This document shows, in pieces, positions 46,696 to 59,489 of a stretch of 64,000 bases of DNA (its first letter is position 1; every line of letters starts with the position of its first letter). The stretch is from Tachypleus tridentatus (taxonomy: Eukaryota; Arthropoda; Merostomata; Xiphosura; Limulidae): the NCBI RefSeq assembly GCF_004210375.1, contig NW_027467782.1, positions 23,291,276-23,355,275 on the forward strand. The letters are read 5' to 3'. The notes under the pieces are model-generated. The model was not told the origin of the DNA, made no database searches, and worked only from the letters and a program-made list of their open reading frames with translations. Both the position numbers and the translations under genes were made by a program.

Positions 46696-47889
46696 CTGTA
46701 ATTTTTTTCTGTTTAGATTGAAATAAAAATAAACAGACAGATAATTACATTCTTCATTAGTAATCAGTTAGGGTCAAATCATAACTGTACTTCTGCTTAT
46801 TTAGATATGTCAATAAATGTTAAGTTTCACTTCACAATGATATTTATACAACTAGAGTTGTGGATATTAACCAATCAACCACTTCATAAACACTCAGGTA
46901 CTCTATCTACACTGTCTTAATATTGTACCATTGCTAAAACATAAGTTATTGTCAACAAACCCAAAAAGTTCAAATAAAGTCTAATTTTGCTTCATAACAC
47001 TGTTCCTGCATGGTTCTAAAACATACAAATCACTAAGACATAGTTTCATAGGACATAAAGTAATGTTTTTATGTTTACTTCCTCATAACCTTGAAGACAA
47101 CTAGCTAAGATGAAAATATAAAGTTCTGAACTTGCATAATGAAAGTTAAGCATTCAAAGCTCACTTAGCTTGATATGTAAAGCACATCCCTATGAAATGC
47201 TTATACAAAGAACTTTATTCATATGTATCATTTTACTGTATCTTGAATTAAAATAATGATATAGAATCAAATTTACTTTTTGTTAGTTTCAGTTCTTTAT
47301 CATATTAAAAATTCCAGAAACCAGAGATCAACAAATTCATGTCAGTTTATCCTTACTCAGGTTATTTTTCTGCATTAATAAATCAACCTAGATGTGCAGT
47401 TTCTGTAAGTTTACTGCTTTGTACTGACAATTATTTTATATTACATTACATCCTTATGCTACATTTAACAGATGTAACTATGTCCTTCTACCTGAAGAAT
47501 CAATTCTTAAAAATTACTCTCTTAATTCTTTGACTATAAAATCTAATTTGGAAACAGTTTATAACAATTCATGCTTACAACTGACTCAAGAAGTTTATAA
47601 ATGTTGTCATAATTTTACACTTTTCTTAAGCATTACAATAAGCTTTATTTTAAAACAAACAGTTTAATATATTATAGCATATCTAGTAAAGTTATTTTAA
47701 TTATGAGAAGTTTCTTCAAATGTGACATCTGTTTTCAAATGAAGCAAAGGAAATCAGCAACTTTACCAATTATTTCCACCCACATAATGTTTCTCAAGAC
47801 AAAAATATCAATAATAAAAGTGATAAATAAAATCATGTCTGAACAAAGTTTCTTTTATCAAAATTAAATAATCAACTTAGTATTAGTTG
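46696..47889. other. No recognised feature
   Basis: AT-rich, probably intronic. Plus-strand frame 47339-47533 not supported. Confidence 0.35.
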
Positions 47890-48420
47890 GTTACATGTTT
47901 TACAGTTAGGTGTTTTAGTACTCTTAAAACATGTGTACCTCTTTTTGAAGGTGTTACTTCATTAGAACGACTTGTTGAGGTACTTTCTTTACTGTGAAGG
48001 TATGACGAGTTGATTATTTCCCAGCTGTTGTCTTTAGGGGGATTAAGTTTTCCAGCAGCACATGTAGATACCACCTTTATATTACAGAAATTATCTGAGG
48101 ACACAAGAATATATTTTGTATGGGTATCTTTATCTGAAAGATCTCTTGATAGAATGGAATTTGATGGGTCTTTTGTCAGATAGACTTCATTAAGATAAAG
48201 CCCTGAATGTTTATTTGAGATTTTATGGAAATTATTTCTTAGATAATTCCTGTCTGAAGGAATTATCCTGTTCCTCTTTGTTTCTGTTCATCAACAAAAA
48301 CTGGTTCTGAAAAACAAACTGATGTCTTAAGTGAAGTGTGCTGTATGTTGGGTGAATTTTCATTTCCCAGTTGGAATTCTCCTAGAGTATTCACTAATTC
48401 TACATCCTTTTGGTTAATAT
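47890..48420 (-). CDS. Candidate large exon with an apparent frameshift
   Basis: After TTAG at 48421, two bases and then INQKDVELVNTLGEFQLGNE and KTSVCFSEPVFVDEQKQRG run open to a TAA near 48257. A second frame, open from about 48287, continues NYLRNNFHKISNKHSGLYLN, THTKYILVSSDNFC and SNEVTPSKRGTHVLRVLKHL to a stop near 47883. Both halves look coding and overlap by about 30 nt, so either a 1-nt frameshift is present (real or assembly error) or a short intron of about 88 bp is hidden. The start phase (2 nt) fits the phase-1 end of 48799-49111. No family recognised. Confidence 0.5.
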
Positions 48421-48798
48421 CTAATTCATGTTGAATAACACCGAAAGAAACAAATAGGAAGCAAGCTTCTCAAAACTGTCACATGTATCATCCAACAAAA
48501 TACTACATTGAATATAAAGTTACCAAAAGTGTAGAAAAATTCACACGATAAAGATATGATTAAAAAAATATATAAGTGTACTTCAAATGTACATAAATCT
48601 CCTACCAAAACAGTCTACAAAAATGAAGATGAACTAAAAACACACATGTAGCAACTAACAGCATGGAAATATGAATCACAAGAATAAAAAATAAATATTC
48701 GAAAAAATTTACAATCACTGAAAGTTATTATGAATTTTAAATTATTGAAGTGTTATTCATAATAACCTTACCACAATTTGTAATCACTCTTTACTAAC

Positions 48799-49111
48799 TG
48801 CAAGAACAACAGAAATGTGTGCATGTCTGCACAAGAGGCACATATGAGTATGATTTTCCATCTGCTTTGATGTGGATTTCACTGCAATCTGTGTTGAAAG
48901 TTCTATTCCTGATTTGAGTTAAATGACCAGAAACTGATAAAGGAGTCAAAGTTGTAAAGCAATTAAGAGAAATACAATAAAACTGGATACCTGGAAGATT
49001 TACTTCTACTTTGGAAGAACTCATATGAACATCTCTGGATGTCTCTGAAGACTTCAATCCTTCTTCCAATGGTGTATGACAACTATTACTTTTTAGAATA
49101 TTCTTATTTAC
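48799..49111 (-). CDS. Candidate internal exon, unidentified
   Basis: Acceptor CGCTATCTCACAG, 313 nt open, donor GTTAGT at 48793-48798. The residues read SCHTPLEEGLKSSETSRDV, VNLPGIQFYCISLNCFTTLT, LSVSGHLTQIRNRTFNTDCS and KADGKSYSYVPLVQTC. The alternating hydrophobic pattern suggests a beta-rich domain. It ends in phase 1, matching the next exon. CAG|GTAAAT at the start is also donor-like, so the 5' boundary is less certain. ATG 49165 is probably intronic. Confidence 0.55.
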
Positions 49112-50383
49112 CTGTGAGATAGCGAAATATACATGAACAAACACAATAACTTCTAAAATATTCAAAATATAGTTAAAATGGTTTACTGAAAAATTTAATG
49201 TTAAAATAACAGTTGAAAACTCTCTGGGCCAAAAAATTAAAAATATATCACTTTAAGCTGGAAAAATTTCTTTAAACTTATTCTATACTCAAATGTTTTA
49301 AGAAAACTAAATGAACAATGTATATAATAATGGATGACACAAAAAGGTTACATTACAGAAAAATTAAAACTCTTCACACAAACACTCGAAATGTAATCTA
49401 TTCAGAACCATGTACCTCAAAGCTAGGGTGTATATGTATCCCCTCACTAGAAAGACAAACAAATACTGAGATGAAACATTGCAATAATAAGTATACTTTT
49501 CAAATACATTTACACTCCTGCCATTCACAGGTGTACAGTGCAACATTTTAAAAGAGTTACTTTCAAGATTTAACTACTTTATTATTATTATTATATGCAA
49601 ATAAACTTGGCAGCAAAATGTAATTAATATATAATATTAAAATTTGATTTAAATTTTAAGTTATTAATTTTATTATGAAATATCTAAAAACTCCTCAATC
49701 TCCCTGAATATGAGAATTGTGACTGTTTATCTTTGGGTCTTCTCTACTTTATTTTCTACTCCTGTGTGAAGTCAGGAATTTGATAGATATCACTAAATAT
49801 AATATTGATACTACTCAGACAAAACAGAAGTTTTGCAGCTTTCAATCTCATTTCTTTATGGAACCATAAACTAGAAAATCAGATCTACTTTAAATGTTCA
49901 TTTATAGCATCCTATCATACACTAATTACCAATAATTCTTCCTAACAATTAGTGATATTAGTCATAACCAATGGAAAGTTTTAATCTTTTAAATGATATA
50001 TTACATTGTTTTCTGTGCATAGAATTAACTTGAAAATAAATTGAATTATTAATGTCATCAACATTTCAAAACAAACTTTTATTTCTGCAGTTTGTACACA
50101 GATATTGTACTTAAAACACCAAATCTATTGAACACGAAAATTATAACTCTTATTTAATCTATATCTGTCTATCTACATATAAGCTAAGGAGTGATTCTGT
50201 CTCTCAATTTTTGATTACAGATTTTGGTTTGTTAACCTCAATGTACTTTCAAACTTTTATTTAAGTTATTAATTTTATGAGGAAACATTAAAAAACTCCT
50301 CAATCTCCATTAGTATGAGAACTGTGACATTTATCTTTAACAACATTTTCTCTTCATAAGGTAATCAATTATAATTGCTTCAT
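49112..50383. other. No recognised feature
   Basis: AT-rich, probably intronic. The string AAAACTCCTCAATCTCC appears at about 49688 and 50292 with flanking similarity, a short diverged direct repeat. Confidence 0.4.
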
Positions 50384-50613
50384 AACATTAAGTTGCATAT
50401 GAAAGATTTCATTACAAAGAGCATCATTTATAATTAAACTACACTTGAATATATTCCTCCCAATTCTGAGAAAGGCAAGAACTGAAAATGATTTTCCTAC
50501 AGTTGTTGACACTGTGAATGGCTGATTGCTATTAATTTCAGTTTCAAGTTTAGACACATTAGGATTTTCTTCACTACTGTCTCAAATGACTGTGAACTGG
50601 CTACCACTTGGCC
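50384..50613 (-). CDS. Candidate exon with an in-frame stop
   Basis: Acceptor ATATTCATTTTAG precedes PSGSQFTVI, then TGA (50582-50584), then an open frame EENPNVSKLETEINSNQPFT, VSTTVGKSFSVLAFLRIGRN and FKCSLIINDALCNEIFHMQL, ending near 50371. The second part looks coding. A donor could be AAT|GTTATG. The stop may be a mutation, a sequencing error, or may mean the acceptor lies further in. The phase does not join 51766-51947 directly. Confidence 0.4.
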
Positions 50614-51765
50614 CTAAAATGAATATTAGAAGGTTTTGTTCACGAAAAACAACAAAGGCTAATTCACTATTTTCTTTGTTTTTTAAATTATAAAAAAACG
50701 ACTGCAGGAGTTGGTTTAACTAAACCGATACTCACAAAACAGACAAATGAACAAATGAATGGACACGGTAAAAAACTATGATGTCTCCCAAGTACTATTG
50801 TGAAGGAAACGAGAACTGATACAATCTAAGTACTTTTGAGAGGACTTTAGTTTCATTAACATGGTATACAAACTTTCTTGGTTCCATATTTTTTACTATG
50901 ATTAATACAACTGTGAATAATAATAATGTTATAAACTGAACAGATAACGCTACAGTGTGGAGAAAGGAATTAATTACTTAAACATTAACACACTTCAATA
51001 CCAATGATAAAAGATACTTGTTAAAGGTAATAGAAAAAGTTCTATCACTCCCACATTATACTACTTCAAAATCAACTCAATAAACACAATATTTACTATC
51101 TCTCCTTGTTAATGACCAGAAGAGGAATAATCACTTCTCACATTACCTTACTTCAAGTCAACTTTAATTCACAAAGGATTTATGATATAATTCTAATCAA
51201 ATTAAACATTATGACATATTGACTGTGAAACATATTTCTTTATAATACTGCTTACGAAGCACTGGGCATTATAAAACAGATTTAGAACTGTGCTGCGTGA
51301 GTATACTTAATTAACGATTTAACAGTTCACAAATGTAATTCAAGCATGGAGAACAATACTTCAAAACAGAATAAACATGCTGTGTTTTTATATACTGTTT
51401 TCACCTGAACTTGCAAGAAAGACTAGATACCACCAATCTAAACAGTTAATGAAGTTTACATATGAAATTCTAAGATTTGATGGAGATTAATTTACTCATC
51501 CTTCTTTACGTTTAATAAAACAACCATAATTTATTTGTCTGTTTTTTCTGGAATAGAAATAGTACTAATCAATACTCATCAGAAATATACTGGGTTTTCA
51601 GAATTTGCAAACTTATAACTTAAAAGTTATTTTTTTGAGCTTGCAATAATACACTTACCTTTAAGTTCTCAATTTGTCTAAAATATTAGTTTGAAACCAA
51701 ATGACAAGTCTTAGCATATTAAAAATTGCTTTTAGCCAATTAATTTCAGATTGAAAAAGTTATAC
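50614..51765. other. No recognised feature
   Basis: AT-rich, probably intronic. Confidence 0.35.
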
Positions 51766-51947
51766 CTGATACAGTTCTCCATATATATTCTGTAATAATG
51801 AATGAACAATATCATCTTCTGGAAGTATGATCAATACATTGTTACCATGGATTTTATGAGATGATGGAGCTGTGCTATTTCCAATCAGATCAGCACATGG
51901 TCGATGAAGTTGTATGTTAATCAACCGATATTCTTGGTTGACTCCAA
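51766..51947 (-). CDS. Candidate internal exon, unidentified
   Basis: Acceptor AATGTTTTAAAG, two bases plus 60 codons, donor GTATAA at 51761. Reads VNQEYRLINIQLHRPCADLI, GNSTAPSSHKIHGNNVLIIL and PEDDIVHSLLQNIYGELYQ. A mixed beta then helical pattern. It ends in phase 0. Clear coding look but no recognised family. Confidence 0.55.
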
Positions 51948-52859
51948 CTTTAAAACATTAACAAAAAAAGATAAAATGTTAAAAATTAATATTATGACAT
52001 ACTTTCAACAGCAAATACAACGTCTAACATTTTTATATCCCTAGTAACCACTGCTAATACAAGGAGACACTGTGTTTTTGAAACTTGTAAACATGTTTCT
52101 TTAGTTGTGACAAGTGTTAGAAAAAAAATGAGTATCATATAGAAAATGTTATACTAACATATGCTTTATTATTTAAACATCTTAGTTTTCTATATATGTA
52201 ATACAAAATTAGCTATTATTGTTAATTTTAGTAAAGTAAGTTCAAATAGAAGATCTTATATAGTCATTCAAAGGTTCCATATATCTAATTGATTTGGCAA
52301 TGTATCACATGTTCAACTTGGACCAAATATATGGGACAGAGAAGTGGAGGACAATGGTGGTGACTGGTTGGTAACTGTCACCTGTTATGTGAAAGTTAAC
52401 ATTTTTCTAATCTCAAAATTAAGTTGCATTCATTGCTACACACAGAAATGTTATTTCCCACATGCACCTGCCTATGAAATTTGTATACTGCTAGTTTTCA
52501 GTTAACTCCTACCTAAATTCATGTGTTTAACATGAACTTCACTGGTGCATGATGACATCATCAAGTGACAATAACTCTCCACTAAAGGACGGTGACACAA
52601 CCTCCATGCACAGAAACTCCCTCATGCATTTGCACTTGTGATAACGTCATTCTTAGACAAAGTAAGAAAAAAAGAGGTGTTCTAAAAGTACGTTTTGAGG
52701 TTACAAAAATGTTAACTTCTGAGATAATAACTCACCACCATTCACCAAATGGGCTCCCTTCAGAAAGTTCCCAAAGAGAAGAACATGGTATGGGACACCC
52801 GGTAGCAGAGGCTCCATACGTAAATTAGCATGTTGTGAGAAGCAAAACCAACCACCCAG
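51948..52859. other. No recognised feature
   Basis: 52500-52800 is less AT-rich than the flanks but no motif or splice-bounded frame is seen. Confidence 0.3.
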
Positions 52860-55010
52860 TAGGATTCTGTTTGATGGATAGGATAAGAGAAAAGGATAAG
52901 CAACAATACTTACCCATCTTAAATAGTGTTTTTCTTGAAGAATGACAATGTGGCAAATGAAATCTGGCAGGAAAAGAAATGGTCAGATATTGAAGATATT
53001 TAGTGACCAACACATGGAGAGTCATCCACATGCCTCACTGGAAGATCTCATCTAAGGGCTAGCAAAGGGTGAGACAGGTGAAGAATCTCAAGTGAACAAA
53101 TGTGTAAGCCTGCAAGCATCCAAATCTTCAGAAGAATGAAGCATCTGGAGTAGTTCATGAACCTAGCCAGTAAGGAAACAAGAAGAAAGATTTCACAAAA
53201 AAGAATGGTCCCAGAGTAGGAAAAGGCCATACAGGAACCCCAAATGGGAGAAGACCAAGATAAGTAGCATCAAACAGTTCAATCAGGGCACAGAAGCTAG
53301 TCTTGGTGACCGCATAGGTAGGCAAAAGAAAGAAGAAAGTGAGACAGGAGAGAAAATATCATTACCTTCCAGAGCAGCACAAGAGTTAGGAAGGAAAGAC
53401 TAGCATGGGAAAAAGAATAGATAAGTGTGATAGAAGAAGGTGCAAGAGGTAAAATCTGAATAGATATCTAAATGACAGAAACCACAGGTTAGAAGAAGGA
53501 AATACTTTCTAAAAGAAGGATGGTACAAAGAGCAAGAAGCCAACAGATTTAATGGGACGTGTGTGAAAGTATACAAAACCATATTAAGGTGGAGCTTGGC
53601 AAGGAAGTTGATGAAGCATGAAGGAAAGGTGAAATGTTGTAGACAAGGCTGCCCGATCAAAAGTAATGGTGAAGACCAGCAAACCACGGTTGAACAGTGA
53701 AGCAAAAAAGGCTGAAAGATGTTTTACAGTACAACAGTCAGGAAAACAGGAGTAAAGGATGGACCAAAGAGAAAGGAACCATTACTTATATTTATACAGA
53801 CACAAAGTGAAAAGGAATAGGAACAAGACAAGAAGAATGTTACTACCAGATAACTACCACAAGTGAAGACAAAGGGACCAGTTCCTTGAGTTGAGAAAAG
53901 ATTTATCACTGAGGGCTAAGGATCCCAAGAATTACTCCATTGGTCTTGCAAGGCCCACTGGCAGAAGTACACGACCCAAAGGAGTAAGGAGTTCCAGAAA
54001 AACCAGACTTTCCAGAAGTAATAGAACCATTCATACAGTGCAAAAAATGTAAGTATTAATGATTACACACTCCACAATTTGCAAGCAAAGGGGAAAAGGC
54101 TAAGCTCGGCTGAGATGATAGTTGAAGAAGACACCAAGGTATTCTAAATAGTAGCCTCCTGTAAATGAAGAAAGGTGTTAAAAGAAGATACCATCTGGAA
54201 ATGGATTAAGAGGAGCTACTCTTCAATGTAGAAATGGAATCTCAGTTCCATGCTGTAAAGGTTGCAAGTGAGGGTCTTCCTCATTCAATTTAACATATGA
54301 GGAGCAAGCATTGTGCTGAAGGGAAGAGCATAAAATTGAAAAACACAATTGTGATGAACAAACTGTATCAAATGTCTAGAGGATGGGGCAATCAGGATGT
54401 GGTCATCCACAGTTCAGGTGAAAATGGCCAATGGAGAGAAAAGAGATCTTCTATCTAAAATTATGGAACAGCCAACGATCAGTTGAAGGACAATAGGTGT
54501 TACTGGACACCAGCCCCTGGTCTTCTTAAGGAGCACAAAGAGACAAAAGTAAAACCCAAAAAAAGTTTTATACCTCCTTGACAGTATCTTTGGCCACAAG
54601 ATCTTTTATCACATCCTTGAAAACAAAGATAGATTGTGGGTCTGAAGGAGTAGAAAATAAAATGAGAAGAGAAAAAATGAAGTGGAAAGAAAGAAGGTGG
54701 GTGAGAACTTGTAGAGTCAACATGTAAGTGCAGAAGAGTGACAAACAGATGTGTGTCTATTGGGCATGACCAAACAGGATAGTTGCTGACAAGACATGCA
54801 ACAAATCTGACACTGAGTAGTGGGAGGACAGGAAGAAGGGGAAAGTTTTAGAGGTGAAACAAATATATTAGAATAGACTGAGCCTGTCAAGGAACAGCAA
54901 GGCTGTGAAAGATGAGAAATCAGAGAAAGTAAATAAGGCTGATGCCAAGCTGCTTTGGTCCATGGACTGCAGAGAATTAAGAACACCACTAAAGACATCA
55001 GGTCAAAAAA
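52860..55010. other. Purine-rich (plus strand) unclassified block, possibly a transposon interior
   Basis: About 2.1 kb with strong strand asymmetry (GAAGAAG/AGGAAAG on plus, pyrimidine-rich on minus), unlike the surrounding AT-rich DNA. Minus-strand frames (52825-53031, 53048-53230, 53400-53705, 54717-54998) are Leu/Phe/Ser-rich with no known motif. A Penelope-type tail lies directly to its right (55.1 kb). It may be untranslated element sequence. Confidence 0.35.
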
Positions 55011-55097
55011 AGGATAAGAAGTAGGTAGTCATGCAATGGTAAGGACTGTATCCTGACCAAACAGGTCTCAACAGTAGAACTAAGTAAGTAGGGTACA

Positions 55098-55165
55098 ATA
55101 TATATGTAAAAATGGCTGGTATGGGTTGAGAAAACTCTATGTTGTTCGCTCCTCTACATAATGAA
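55098..55165. mobile_element. Rearranged Penelope-like tail (inverted halves)
   Basis: 55100-55135 is the complement of the CTCAACCCATACCAGCCATT section, while 55138-55165 has the forward TGTTGTTCGCTCCTCTACAT section. The two halves are therefore in opposite orientation, as in an inverted junction. Confidence 0.6.
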
Positions 55166-57559
55166 TCTGTAATCTACTAATGGTCTATTGATATAAGACC
55201 AAGTAGAGACCATGATTCTTAGAGTGCAACTATGTTCCCAAAGTCTGGAGAAACATTGTTTCATAACTGCCATTAACTGGTGTTACACAAACCACTAAGC
55301 GACGACCAACCATAGACTTTTACATAAAAAGAGAAAATATGTTACTGTGTAACACTAGGGGAATTCAGGATATTTCAAAACATATTTCCTTACAGAATTA
55401 GAACTTAAAACTTACATACTATTAAGATATAGATTATTGGCTAAGTTTTCATGCCATAGTAACTGGAATAACAAAAGGTGAGACACAAACTCTCCATCAT
55501 CCATAGTAAGCAATAGCCAGATTGAAAGAGTTAAACTTAAGCACCTTGCTTCATGATTCATTTTTTATTTCTAATAATATTTTAGAGTAATCAAAATTTT
55601 ATTTCTTAGTATATAAACAAACATAAATATCTTATTCTAATAAAATACATCCTAGTATCATATATTGTTTCAGACTTCTGAACAGAGAAAAAAAGCTAAT
55701 TGTGAAAGTGTTGTTGAACTAAACTAAGAGTTGACAAAACTTAATTTTGAGAAAAAGAAAGATATAGTATTTTCAGTAAATTTTAAATTCCTGATATGTT
55801 TCTTTCTTTCTTATGGCCACATTTTTCAATTTTCAAGTTAGATTTTATGAATGAATTAAAGAAAAACAAATGATTTTTCAACTATTTTTTTTCTATTACA
55901 AAGTTTCAAGAAATAACATCAAGTTTAAAGTATATTATATCTACGTACTGATATTCACCACTTGTCATGCTATCAAATGCTTATGACAAAAACTGAAACC
56001 TTTTTACTAAAAAACAACTTTATGCAATTATAATAAAACAGTTAAACTTCCTTAAGGCAGTAAGCTTGCAAGAACTTAGAAATTATATTTTTATTTAAAA
56101 CATAACAGAGCTTCTTAAGACATGTTAATGCATCAAATATATACTTGTAACAGTCTTGTAGCAAACTACCCACAGTTGTTTGTTCAATACAAACTGAAAT
56201 TCTGATGTATCACTGCTCACATGTATTCTGTCTTACACACTTTACATTTTATAAACTGGTTTTGGCTAAATTTATGTTCCTGCACCTTGATGTAATTTTT
56301 ATAGCAAATTAGTTTGTTGTTAGTGTGAAAGTATATATACCCCTTGTCTTTCATTACAAATATTAAATATTATAAATTCAAACAATTATTTATCTGTTAA
56401 TAAGAACTAGAGTATACAAATAATTACTAAACATTATATATCAAATTTATACACACCTAGTAACCACCAAAAGTAACAGATTTGCAGATGAATGAATACA
56501 CCCTATGTTCAAAGAAAGAAAACACAATAGTTAATTAATAACCTGCCTATAACTAAATAAATGTTTCCATAGCTAATACAAAAATCTATGACAAGTCAAA
56601 TTTTGTATACATGTATAAAGAAGTAACATATCACTTAATATATGATTAAGAACTGAAACTATTAGTGTTTGGAGAAACTCCATAATTACAGAATTGACAA
56701 AAGCAAAGACAAGTTTGTTTTGCAAATACTTGTGAAACATACAGCTGTCTTTATTTTTCTCAATTCTATGTTACTTGACAGGTTTTTATAACAGTAATTA
56801 TAAATTTTTTATTAGACAACTTATTTTCAGATGTTTATAATTACTTCCCATTTATATTTGTGACAAAACTAGTAACTCTACCTGCTGTCATTTTCAACTT
56901 TCTCAACTAACAACAAAATATGGATGTTGCAAAAATGGGAATATGAAGAAACATCAATCTTGGTCATCCAAAGTTTCAAACAAAAAAGAACAATGAGAAG
57001 TGAGAAAACTCATCACTATAAACTGAGGAAGGTCTAGAAACATGAGACAGAATGATGACCAAATCCGCCAGTGCTACGGGATATGAGAAACAGATGAAAA
57101 TAAAATTTTGGGAAAGGGTGATAAATCCTTTTGACAGTAACTTTGCCTGAAAGGTTTGGCATTGCCTTAGACAAATATAAGAAAGAAGAGAAGGGATACG
57201 AATGGAAACAACAGAGGATGAAGAATTATGAGTTTTATCAATGGATAAAACTTGGCAGAACAAATTCCAGAACTTTATAAAGACTTTCTTTTGGGTTTCA
57301 AGGACCAGGAAAGCAGAATTCACACTGTCATGAAGGTTACCATTTTAACAATATGATTATAATTGTGCTTTAAATTGACAAATGAGTACACAGTATTAAT
57401 GTTAAGAGCTTAATTTGCAAAATAAATAAAGACAGTATTCAGAAACTATTTTGGTGTATTTCTAATTATTTAATAAAATATATTATATGTGTATCAATAA
57501 AACATCAACTGTCCAAGGCATGTTTTCAATTTCACAAATGTTTGGAATAATTTTCACTG
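55166..57559. other. No recognised feature
   Basis: AT-rich. A 115-codon minus-strand frame at 56976-57323 has no motif or splice context and is not called. Confidence 0.35.
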
Positions 57560-58320
57560 ACATAAATATTCTATGCACAAAAAGATCAATGTCCCAGTCT
57601 GTGTCACATTTCCATTTCTTCTTTGACTTGATCCAATCATGGTTTTCTCTTAATGGCCTTTCAGAATAGATTCAGTTTCATCTCTACTGCTGCAGGTTTC
57701 ACATTTTTCATCACTTGAGACTTCTAGGGTTTGTATGTCAAAGCACAATCGTTTTTCTCTTTTTTCAGTTAATCTAGGTTTTCTCACTTTTATACCAATT
57801 TTTACTTTTGTTTAAATTGTAACTTTTCTGTTTCCAAATGCTTTTCTCACCCCTTTCACAAATATAATACTTTGTAGAATGATCTAGACTTACAGCACAC
57901 TTCCAGTATGCTTATTAGCATCACAAACTACTTTTTGTGTCGTGTGTATCCTTTTGCTTAGGGCATTCTCACCTTGGAGTTCACTGAGATTCCAGTCTCC
58001 ACACTAGTTTGTCCATGTGACAAGACAGAAAGAATCTTCCATCACACTCTACAAATTTGGATACTTTATAAAGTGCTTTTCCAAAAATGCATCTGCTCCT
58101 TTATTCTCCAAGTTGAAATCACTAAATGTACTGAAATTAGCCATGAATTCATTGTGAAGAAACTGAGTAAACTCTTCTGTGATTTCATCAGTGTTTATTT
58201 TAACTCTGTCAAATTCAACAAAGGAGTTGAGAATCTTATTCAATTTCCTTTAAGAAATGTAACACTTTACAGCAGCAAGACTTGCTGGGAAAAAGCAGAT
58301 ATTGTCTCTCACTACAGCTT
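57560..58320 (-). pseudogene. Third hAT-like transposase remnant (C-terminal part)
   Basis: Minus strand 58243-58049 reads EEFTQFLHNEFMANFSTFSD and AFLEKHFIKYPNL. Just downstream a shifted frame reads ILSVLSHGQTSVETGISVNS, matching the conserved LSHG..VERGFS.N block of hAT-type dimerisation regions. Further decayed basic sequence follows to about 57560. Several frameshifts. Different hAT lineage from the two copies at 0.4-2.1 and 13.3-14.2 kb. Confidence 0.5.
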
Positions 58321-58637
58321 ATTATAATTAGCACTTTTTCAACAACGTCTTGGCCATTGCTAGTAATTCTATTCTATACTGTATTCTGAACACCATTTTT
58401 GTGCTTGTCACTTAGTTCTAGTTAAGAAAGAAGCCTTGTTGAAGAAAACCTAATGTCGATTTTATTATAAGCCAAGAGATCATCTTCCTGCAATTTATAT
58501 CAATCCAATTTGAGCTTTGTATTCAATGTTTTCAATATATCTGGTTTCACAACAAGATTGAGCAGTTTTTTTTTATGACAAGAAACCTACCTGAAGTAAA
58601 AATGTATCTCAAGGCAGGCCCTGTGGATATTAAAACA

Positions 58638-58735
58638 TTTATTAACGTGACCTAAGAAGGTTTAAACGTTGTTCTCTACTTTATTTTAATAAAAGTTTTA
58701 ACACCCGAACCAGTCATCCTAAGATACATGAGCAC
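58638..58735 (+). mobile_element. Penelope-like tail copy
   Basis: GTGACCTAAGAAGGTTTAAA, CGTTGTTCTCTACTTTATTT and TAACACCCGAACCAGTCATC correspond to the tail following the Penelope-like element at 44.1-44.2 kb. Confidence 0.65.
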
Positions 58736-59489
58736 AGTTTTGGACATCACCACCCAGAAGAAGAGTCATGGGCTTGTCTGATTGCATTTTCTCAAGATAA
58801 GGTTGAACTAGCTGCTGACAAGGGGTGATTGCTACAGTGATATCAGTGTGTTTTATCAAACTGTACCAAAATAATCAGACAAAGACTATTTTAAGAAAAG
58901 ATTGAGTTCCTTTTACAAACCATCAGACATATATTAGGTCTAAACACAGGTTCATGATACAGGTTGATTTATTTGATACAATGTAGAAAAAAAATTATTA
59001 TATGTTTATGATATATATGTATGTATATCATCAGTGAGTGAACACACCGAAAATGTCTACTCAAAACTACTAATAATAGACCTACAACAAACAGATCTAT
59101 TTGAAAAACGAATAAGTTAATGATTTACTGGGCCTAACAACAATACATTGGAATGAGCAGCCACATGTGTGGCTTCACAGTTCCCTGCCTAAATTGATAA
59201 CTCTTATCATTCAGTATCAAATAAAAATTGATGTTGAAAAGTTTCATGCAAGCAATAAAAAAAAAAAAAAAAACTGGACACATCTTAACTCTTAACATCC
59301 AAGTGCCAAATTGAGAGGCAGTATAAAGGCAGCCAGCTGCATTAGGATGTGATGTTGTAATAGGGACAATTACTAAAAGGAATGAATGTGTTTTTCTGAC
59401 ATGAACTGTAACCTGTTAGGATTGAAAATATAAAACACTGGTCACGATGTTGAATACATATGGTATATTATATGATGAGATCAAAATTG
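58736..59489. other. No recognised feature
   Basis: AT-rich, includes a 17-base poly-A run at about 59259. Confidence 0.35.

Noticed and set aside
56976-57323. 115-codon minus-strand ORF
   Set aside because: Hydrophobic composition typical of random AT-rich sequence, no splice sites or motifs, and adjacent to transposon debris.
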